From positions 1,922,001 through 1,986,000 of the forward strand of contig BJKQ01000008.1 in the NCBI GenBank assembly GCA_006538405.1: 64,000 nt of DNA, written 5' to 3'. Below are positions 57,381 to 64,000 of the stretch, piece after piece. Origin of the DNA: Hansfordia pulvinata. Taxonomy: Eukaryota; Ascomycota; Sordariomycetes; Xylariales. The translations under genes were made by a program, and so were the position numbers. The notes under the pieces were generated by a model, which was not told the DNA's origin, searched no databases, and saw nothing but the letters and a program-made list of their open reading frames with translations. Position 1 is the first letter of the stretch; each line of letters starts with the position of its first letter.

Positions 57381-59394
57381 CTAGACAACGAGCCGCCAAA
57401 GCGGCGCCGCAGCGGCAACACGACGGCCTGCGCCATCGAAATCTTCGTCGCCGTCGCCGTCGCCGTCGCCGGCTTCATCGAGCTCCCTGGTGGCCCGCTC
57501 GACCCACGCGTCCTCGGCGGCGGCGGCGTCGCGCTCGGCGCGCTCCATGGCCTCGAGCCCCGCGAGCATGTCGAGGACGAGGGCGCGGGAGGAGGACAGG
57601 ACGCGGGCGAGGCTGGAGGGCTGCTGCTGTTGCTGCTGGTGCTGGCCACTTCCAGCAGTGGTGGTGGAAGCCAGCAGCGAGTCCTCGTCCGGAGCGCGGC
57701 CCAGCCCGCCGCCGCCGCCGCCATCCTCCCCATTCAGCGCGCGGCGCCAGGCGTCCAGACGGCGGTAGAGGGAGGGCAGCTCGGCCTTCCAGGGGGTTGG
57801 GTCGAGGTCTGCTATGAAGAGGGTCGTCGCGGTGCCTGCCGCCGCCGCCGCCACCAGCGGCGAGCCTGCGCTGTCGTTTTCGTTGTTGTTGTTGTTGTTT
57901 TTGTTGTTGCTGCTGCTGCTGCTGTTGCCATTCTTCCGGGCGGCGACAATGACGGAGACCTGCCCGGCCCAGCGCTCAAAGGCCTCGGCTGCGCGGTCGT
58001 ACCGGCCCCCGGCTCGCCCAGGCTCCAGGCGCCGCTGACGACCTGGTCCAGGAGCTGGGTCTTCTCGTCGAGGGATAATAGCTTGTTGTTGTTGTTGTTG
58101 TTGTTGTTGTTCGCTGCGGGCTGCTTGCTCCTCCTCCCACCACCAGCAGTATCGTCATCGTCCCCGTCCCCGTCGTCCTCCCCGTCGTCGGTGGTCCAGC
58201 CCCCCCACCGCGCGAGGGCGGCGAGGTTGCGCTCCTCGACGGCGTCGCGCTCGCGGGCGCGCAGGTCGGCGTCGGCGCGGCGCAGGGCCCCGAAGCGCGC
58301 CTCCAGCGCCCCGCGGGCGGAGTCGCGCCACTCGGCGGCGACCGCGGGGCCGTCGCGGCGCAGCAGGGAGAGCTGGAGCAGCTCGGACTGCAGGCGGCTC
58401 GTCTCGGCGGACAGGGCGACGTTGGAGGGGAGCTTGGAGGGCGAGGGGGGCGCGAGGTAGGTGGAAGTCAGGGGTTTCGGGGCCGGGTTGCGCTGGGGGC
58501 TGTAGTGCTGCTGGTTTGTGTTGAAGGCCGGGCGGTGGTGCTGGTGGTGTTGGTGGTTCGGCGGGGGCGGTTGGGCTGTTGCTGAGGTGGTGGTGGTCGA
58601 AGTTGATGAGGCGGGGCGAGGCGCCGCGCTGCTGCTGCTGCTGGGCTGGGACTGGGACTGGGATTGAGATTGGGATTGGGCTCTCCCGTTCGCGCTTGGA
58701 GTCTCGAGCCTCCTCCTCCTGCTGCTGCTGTTGTTGCCGTTGCCGTCGTTGTCGTCGAGGATAGGGCCCCGTGGGAGGAGATGGGGCGCAGGGTCGTGGC
58801 CGAGGTCAGGGTGGTCACGTTGGAGCGGGAGCGGGCGTGTCCGCCTGCGGCGGCGCGGGGCTTGGTCGTCGCCGCCGCCGCCGAGGGCAGACCGCCCGAG
58901 GTGGTAGGACGGCCCGACGAGGAGGCGGCAGCGGCCGCACCGGTGCCGGAGGACGGGGGCCGGACGACCTGGCGGCTCGAGTTGGATGGCGCCCTGGCGA
59001 GCGGCTTGGCGGCGCCGTCGGTCGGGTTGGCGCGCGTGGCCCGGGCCGGCTGGGCGCTGCGGCCGGAGAACAGGCCGGAGATGGGCCGGCTGGTGGCGCC
59101 GGAAAGCGGGGGCCGGGACCGGGACGAGGCGGCGGCAGTGGTGGTGGTGGTGGAGGAGGACGAGCTGGGCGCTGCTGCGGAGGAGGAGACGGATCCGGAG
59201 CGCGAAGGCGGCTTGACGGGGAGGCGGCTCGGCGACGTGTCGGGGGCGGCGACGGGGCCGGCGGCGTCCTTGTCCTTGTCAGTGTCCCTTGTCGCGGTGC
59301 GGGATCTGGCGCTGCCGGCTTCGGGGCGGCGCAGGGAGCGGATGCGGCCCAGCGGACCGCCGCCTGCGCCTGCGCCTGCGCCGGAGGAGGGCAT
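57381..59394 (-). CDS. Basic disordered / coiled-coil protein, unknown function; two frame breaks
   Basis: Single exon on the minus strand. The start is taken at 59394 (MPSSGAGAG); the frame is open further upstream, to an ATG at 59643, but that part is low complexity. The frame drops by one base at the run 58613-58616 (GGGG on the plus strand) and at 58006-58010 (CCCCC). Corrected length is 671 residues. The first 320 residues are Ser/Thr/Pro/Ala/Arg-rich and basic (RIRSLRRPEAGS, SRPISGLFSG). An alpha-helical, coiled-coil-like block at about 323-400 contains ETSRLQSELLQLSLLRRDG and ADADLRARERDAVEERNLAA. A second ordered block follows an Asn repeat (AAC)n at about 58082-58110: KLLSLDEKTQLLDQVVSGAW, then RYDRAAEAFERWAGQVSVI. 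The end is again helical with an Asp-rich tail. The order of basic disordered N-terminus and coiled-coil suggests a scaffold or cytoskeletal adaptor, but I assign no name. Confidence 0.65.
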
Positions 59395-60368
59395 GGCCGG
59401 GGCGCGTGCGCGCGTGTACTTTGGTGTGACGTGCGTCTCGGTCGGGAGTGAGAGAAGCCGGGCCAGCGGGGCGGAAGATGGCGACGCTGTGTCTGGCTCG
59501 GGGTGGTGTTGTGTGCTGCGGCGTGCGGGTGTCGGGAGGGTCGACGCGGGCGCGGGCGCGGGCGCGGGCGCGGGTGTGCAAGAGGCGGTGGAATGTTGAT
59601 GTTGACTCGGGGGTCGGAAAGCTGCAGTGCATTGGATGTCCAATGAATAGTGGCCCTATTGGATGTCCGCTGTCGGGTACTACGAGTACTGGACTCGGTG
59701 GGCAGTAGGACGTACCCGTAGTGGCTTGAACCCACCGGGAACTGCCGGCGCGCCAGGGCTGTCATCCAGGGATCCAATCGCCCACGGTGAACCGGGCTGA
59801 GGTAGCACGGTACCTAAGTCATCTGCCGCCCCACCGCCGACTGACACCTTCTCGATCGCCCCTCTCCACCATCTTGATACCTTCCAAGCCTACCTCGATC
59901 AATGGCATTGTTCCGTTTGCTTGTGCAGAGCACCCGTACGCTCTCTCACCCATCACCTCGCGACGATTTCCCAAATGTAGTCTGCCAAGAACGGCTTCGA
60001 TTATCTGCATTATATCTTCTCGAGGCACTACCCTTCCAGATCCTCTCTCCCTGACCCTTGCGCCGTTGCCCGTGCCATGGGCCGATTCCAGATCAATCTT
60101 CCCGCATAGCAGCCCGCCCCCCCCCTCATCCGTCCCCGACACAAACAGTGGCAAAGTTGCCGTGGTATCATTTCGTCCGAAAACGCGTTCAAATCATCGT
60201 GATAATCGTGGAAAATCGGACAAAGGAAAAATCATCATGAGAAGCGAGCACCCCAAAAACGCCCCGTGCCCATGCTTCTTGTCAAGGTTGCAATCGACGG
60301 GAAAAGGCTCCATCCCTGTGACATGATCGCTGTCACGCCATCGTGCGCCCTCGAGGCGGCAGACGGCT
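59395..60368. other. Intergenic region between two minus-strand genes
   Basis: Promoter of the coiled-coil gene, holding a (GGGCGC)n-like repeat at about 59545-59575, a TACGAGTACTGG motif near 59683 and CGGTACCTAAG near 59809. The rest is the 3' flank of the gene to the right. No gene supported. Confidence 0.5.
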
Positions 60369-63074
60369 TCAAAACATGCCGCCCTCGCCAGCGGCTTGCA
60401 GTCGCGCCTCCTGCCGCTCCTTCTCGAGCGTCTCCATCAGTGCCGATAGGTCCCGCTTCTCCTTGACCAGCAGGTCCGAGCACCGGTAGCACACGCGCAC
60501 GCCGCAGTGGGAGCACATTCGGCGCAAAGCCGGCTCCTCCGTCCCGCACGTCTGGCACGATAGGCGGTTGTGCACGTTCTTGAAGGCCACCATCCGCCGG
60601 TGCTGGGAGAAGCAGTGATACTGCGACCGCTTCAGAGGCTGCGCCGGCCACACGCCCGTTTCCGACGGCTCCACGTTGTAGGCGCGAGGCTCGGAAGGTG
60701 GCTCCATGGCGGTGTCGACGCGGCCGTCACGGCCAGCGTCCGCCGGCGCTTCGATGCCCAGCATAATCACGCTCTCCCGGACCTCCCCAATATCGTCGAG
60801 CGGCGCCACCTCCTGAGCGCGCCGTGACTTCGACATGGGCTGCGACTTGAGTCTTCTGATATCCTTGGGCCTGTTGAACGCCGAGTCGTATTCTTCGTAC
60901 CCGGTCGTCGGGTGGGACGCCTCGCCTCTCCGCATCGGCTCCTCCGGCACGTAAACGGGAGAGGCCAGCGGCGAAAGCACGGGCGACTCCAGCGCCGACG
61001 CCGGCTGCGAGGGCGGGGAGACGGCCGCCGAAGATGGCTTGAAGCTGTCTATGCTGGCGATGCTGTTGGCGCTCGGCATGGCCCGGTGTCGTGACTCGCC
61101 GCGCGTCGTAGACGATTGCGACGCAGCTCGCAGAGCCGGCTGGCTGAGAGCTGGCCGCACTGCAGGCTCTGAGCTACCGACCGGCCGGCGCGTTACGGGC
61201 GCATGGTTCCTTCTCTGCGAGCCATCTCGCGACACCATCGTCGGCTGAGCGGTCGGCCACTCGCCAGAGCCGTTTCTCTCGGTTGTCTGCGTTGCCTGCT
61301 TTGTTGCGCGAGAATCCGTGCGAGCAGGGGGAGGAGCGTCGGTGGGCTGATCCTTCTGAGCACCGACCTCAGCCCGGCCAGTGTGCGCGGCACTTGCTGC
61401 GGCGGGCCCGCCCCTCGGCGCCTTCGAAGAGTTCTCAGGTGCCTGCTCTCCTGCAGGAGCGCTGGAATCGTGAGCGGAGCCGGTCGACTGGCCGCGCTGG
61501 TGCATGCCCTTCAAACTCGACCAAGCTCCGACCCGATGCATCTCCGAGCGCGATGATCCCGAGTTGTCGCGAGAGTGGCCGTGGCTGATTTTCGAGCGAG
61601 TCGCGGTCAAGGCAGGACTTTCTTCAAGAGGTTGTTGCCTGATTGAGGTGCCTCCGACGGGGGACAGCGGAGATTCGCCATTGCCGGGCGGTGACTGGGT
61701 CGGCTCGACGGCGGTGCCGAGCGGAATCGCCGAGGTCTGGACTGGTGGTGGTGATCCTATCAATCCGCGACTCGGTCGGGCTGGTGCTGCTTCGAGAGGG
61801 CCGAGGGCCGCATTCATTGGTGGACAGAGTGTTGCGGACTCGTTAGAAGGAATGGGCTTTCTCTTGACTTCGGCCCTGAGAGAAGGCTTCTTCTCGGCGG
61901 GTGTGTCAGCCTCCTGGCCAGCCGCCGTTTTCTCCAGAAGAGCCTGCAGGGTTCTGGGGTGTGCATGGTGGACATTTGACCACGGGTTAGTGGCATTTGA
62001 AACCTCTCTAGAGGAAACTGTGCTTTGGTTCCGGGTGTGAGTCCTGGAGGTTGGTAGGCTGGCGGCGTAGATGAGGTCATCAATAAAGGCATCGTGAGAT
62101 AGGTTGGATTCTATGCTGGTCCTGCACCTGGCCTGGCTGGGTTGGTTGGTAAACTGGGCTGGGGCGGCAGCAGCTGTTCTATCATGTGCTTCTTTGTTGT
62201 TCAAGGAGAGAGGAGTGAACCCGTTGGACCTTGATAGTTCAAGGTCAGACATCACCTTGGCATGGTCTGACTTGGAAGAGGCCCTTCTTCTCCAGAGCTC
62301 CTGTCTCAGAGGAGAAGTCTGGTTCATAGAGTCGGATGGCGACTCAACAGTCACATCTTCCCAGGGGGAATCCAGGGTGCCCATTCCAGAGAACATGCTG
62401 ACTTTCTTCAAGGGTGGCAGAAATTGGCCACGTGCTTCAGCAGCAGTCATGTCTTTGTTCGAGTATAAGCTGGCACCATGTGATCTGTCTGAAACCGAAG
62501 GTCCTGCCTTGGAAGAATATCGGGAATCCCGTTCTGGTGCAGTAGAAGGGGCAGTGTCCCTGGTGAGAGTACTGCCGTACGATGATCGTTGGAAAGAGTC
62601 TGCTGAGCTCCGGGAGTATGCCGAGAGGAGACTCGATATGGAGGAGTTTCTCTTCAGATTAGTTGTGTTGCGCTCGGGTTCGGGCGCGGGCTGAGGTTTG
62701 TCAGGCTGTCGCACATATGTGCGCGGAGGGGCCTTGGACGCGGCAGGAACAGGTGCCGGTGCCGGCTCAGGCGCCGTTCGGCCGACAGGACGGCGTGCTA
62801 TCATGGCGGGCGGGGCTTTTGGCTGCGCCTGCGAGGCGGCTCTGGCTTGTGAGGCTACGGTATAGATGGAAGCGGTGGCTGACTTGAACTGGGCAATGTG
62901 AGGGGTGCTTCTGGATTCGGACCGGGTGACGTTGGCGGGCGGAGGCGGGACGGGGGGCGCGGAGCGAGAAGCAGCCTGACGCAACTCATGGTAGGCCTCG
63001 GGGGGGAGAGCAGGCAGGGCTTTTGAGAAGCGCGAGCGGCCCTGGCGAGGGGCCTGGAGGGTGGACGAAGTCAT
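60369..63074 (-). CDS. Large disordered protein with C-terminal six-cysteine zinc cluster
   Basis: Single exon on the minus strand, 901 residues, intact. The start is taken at 63074 (MTSSTLQAPRQGRSRFSKAL); the frame is open upstream but without an ATG. Most of the protein is Ser/Pro/Arg-rich and disordered, with short better-conserved-looking blocks (QFLPPLKKVSMFSGMGTLDS, SHDAFIDDLIYAAS, VGAWSSLKGMHQRG). The last 75 residues are ordered: YHCFSQHRRMVAFKNVHNRL is followed by six cysteines in pairs at about 840/843, 854/857 and 862/865 (CQTCGTEEP, MCSHCGVRV, CYRCSDLL). These form a treble-clef-like zinc site reminiscent of FYVE/RING/B-box types but with no exact match I can name. A charged helix then ends the protein (LMETLEKERQEARLQ). 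A regulatory or scaffold role is possible; nothing more specific can be said. Confidence 0.75.
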   Translation of the reverse strand: MTSSTLQAPRQGRSRFSKALPALPPEAYHELRQAASRSAPPVPPPPANVTRSESRSTPHIAQFKSATASIYTVASQARAASQAQPKAPPAMIARRPVGRTAPEPAPAPVPAASKAPPRTYVRQPDKPQPAPEPERNTTNLKRNSSISSLLSAYSRSSADSFQRSSYGSTLTRDTAPSTAPERDSRYSSKAGPSVSDRSHGASLYSNKDMTAAEARGQFLPPLKKVSMFSGMGTLDSPWEDVTVESPSDSMNQTSPLRQELWRRRASSKSDHAKVMSDLELSRSNGFTPLSLNNKEAHDRTAAAAPAQFTNQPSQARCRTSIESNLSHDAFIDDLIYAASLPTSRTHTRNQSTVSSREVSNATNPWSNVHHAHPRTLQALLEKTAAGQEADTPAEKKPSLRAEVKRKPIPSNESATLCPPMNAALGPLEAAPARPSRGLIGSPPPVQTSAIPLGTAVEPTQSPPGNGESPLSPVGGTSIRQQPLEESPALTATRSKISHGHSRDNSGSSRSEMHRVGAWSSLKGMHQRGQSTGSAHDSSAPAGEQAPENSSKAPRGGPAAASAAHTGRAEVGAQKDQPTDAPPPARTDSRATKQATQTTERNGSGEWPTAQPTMVSRDGSQRRNHAPVTRRPVGSSEPAVRPALSQPALRAASQSSTTRGESRHRAMPSANSIASIDSFKPSSAAVSPPSQPASALESPVLSPLASPVYVPEEPMRRGEASHPTTGYEEYDSAFNRPKDIRRLKSQPMSKSRRAQEVAPLDDIGEVRESVIMLGIEAPADAGRDGRVDTAMEPPSEPRAYNVEPSETGVWPAQPLKRSQYHCFSQHRRMVAFKNVHNRLSCQTCGTEEPALRRMCSHCGVRVCYRCSDLLVKEKRDLSALMETLEKERQEARLQAAGEGGMF

Positions 63075-64000
63075 GCTGGGGACGAAGACCGGGCCGAAGG
63101 CGAAGATCAGGGAGATGAGACGGGCGCATCCGGGGCGGTGCTCGTGTAGCACGTGTATGACATTGAGGCGGGATTATGCCGGAGCCAGTCAGTTCTTCAT
63201 GCCCTCATGTTGAAGCGGTCGAGACAGCTGGGGTGGGAGGTAGCGGATAGATTTGATCAAAGGGTGGCTTGGACAACCGAACCCTGCGGTTGAGCGGGAG
63301 GAGACAGGATCAGACCATGCAGAACCGGGCGGGCCGGACGGTTATGTATATGTATATGTATATGTGTATATGGACCAGGCGAGACGGGGTGAGGCGGCGT
63401 GCGATCGGGCTGGCCAGGTTCGGGGGAGGAGGGCGGAGCATGAGGCGATCGGCGGGGCGTGGGCGGCCTGCGGGCAGGGATGGCGAGCCGGAAGCATGGA
63501 CAGCGTCGATACGAGTACTCGGGCGAGTACTCGTACCCTGCACGAACATGCGGCATCGATCAGTCCAGTCCATCCAGGCATAGGATAAGGAGGGATTGGG
63601 CGCCGCGGGGAGTGCCGAGTGGGAGGGAGGCCGTCGTCTGGAAGCCGGCCTACTACCAGCCCTGGAGCTGGGATCATGGATGCACAAGACGAATTGCCAT
63701 GGAGGATGCTCCGCGAAACCGACGTCAGCCATGTCCACGGTACGGCGGCAGTACGCGCTGCTCCCGGCCCAGATGCGCGCCGGCGATGTATCGACGTGAG
63801 AGGCACGAGTATCTGGGGTCTTGCGGGGGGGACGGCCGGGGTCCCCTGGCTGCGCTGAAACGCCTATTTCCTCTGCTACTTGCCACTATCCCGTCTGTCC
63901 GGCACCACCACACTCACACTCACACGCACTCACACGCAGAGGCGGCCCTTCAGCGTGGCTGATGGATGGGCACTGACTTTCCCCAATGGCAGGGCGCCGT
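63075..64000. other. Right-edge intergenic region
   Basis: Promoter side of the preceding gene. It holds the TATGTA tract listed separately, a striking TACGAGTACTCGGGCGAGTACTCGTACC arrangement at about 63511-63538, described here by its ends (TACGAGTACTCGG ... GAGTACTCGTACC), and a (CACACT)n-like stretch near 63907-63937. No gene supported. Confidence 0.5.
63342..63371. repeat. (TATGTA)n microsatellite
   Basis: About five units of a 6-base TATGTA repeat with one variant unit. Confidence 0.9.

Noticed and set aside
57258..58460. 400-residue plus-strand open frame
   Set aside because: It is the antisense of the minus-strand coiled-coil gene, which has better-formed helical blocks and consistent corrected length.
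18073..59394. Short introns as the cause of the frame breaks
   Set aside because: At the break points conserved or continuous protein resumes with no missing residues, and apart from the GTGAGT at 19756 I see no usable donor/acceptor pair. A one-base change explains all fifteen.
18073..59394. Programmed -1 ribosomal frameshifting
   Set aside because: The breaks are in short C/G runs of 3-7 bases, lack A/U-rich X-XXY-YYZ slippery heptamers, and up to four would be needed in one gene.
1..64000. tRNA genes, rRNA, CRISPR arrays, telomeric repeats
   Set aside because: Reading for tRNA A- and B-box sequences and for regularly spaced repeats gave no candidate; the repeats found are simple microsatellites.

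Overview
The window is nuclear DNA of a filamentous ascomycete, most likely a Sordariomycete. Evidence: genes lie on both strands and are GC-rich. Introns are short (about 50-110 nt in coding regions) with GTRNGT-type donors and CTAAC/CTGAC-like branch sites. Leaders are CT-rich, intergenic DNA is full of microsatellites, and the gene content is Pezizomycotina-specific (PacC, Stb3-like, SWC5, TIP41). No species can be assigned from sequence alone. I found no tRNA, rRNA, CRISPR array or intact transposon.

Layout from left to right. A DUF1295 membrane protein (minus) and DNA topoisomerase III (plus) share a divergent promoter (1.9-6.3 kb). A gene-free stretch of about 7 kb leads to a Stb3-type regulator with a 5'-UTR intron (14.1-15.2 kb). 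A disordered protein with a possible ubiquitin-like segment follows (18.1-20.1 kb). Next is pacC, the alkaline-pH transcription factor (23.6-25.6 kb), preceded by a dense array of its own recognition hexamer. A small secreted cysteine-rich protein (28.4-29.0 kb) converges on a SET/zinc protein (30.2-31.9 kb, minus). A Tm-1-like UPF0261 protein (35.4-36.8 kb, minus) and a TIM-barrel PEP-hydrolase-family protein (37.3-38.4 kb, plus) form a head-to-head pair. A MAPEG protein, SWC5 and TIP41 occupy 39.4-44.0 kb. Two signal-peptide proteins of unknown function converge on an AT-richer island (45.7-48.4 kb). After a 5.6-kb gene-poor stretch come a GNAT acetyltransferase with a very large internal insertion (54.0-56.8 kb), a coiled-coil protein (57.4-59.4 kb, minus) and a long disordered protein with a C-terminal six-cysteine cluster (60.4-63.1 kb, minus).

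The most important technical observation is that nine of the seventeen genes are broken by fifteen single-base frame losses. All fifteen are of the same sign and all sit in C or G homopolymers. Adding one base to each restores full-length proteins, and the corrected lengths are exact multiples of three. This looks like systematic homopolymer deletion in the sequence rather than true gene decay, and gene models here should be read with it in mind.

The most biologically interesting signals are the PacC-site array upstream of pacC (at least 20 GCCAAG hexamers, four of them at one-helical-turn spacing), the divergent Tm-1-half gene pair, the interrupted GNAT domain, and two short near-palindromic motifs scattered through the intergenic DNA. 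Two genes point to TOR-linked growth control (stb3, tip41) and one to pH sensing (pacC), but nothing in the layout shows that they act together.
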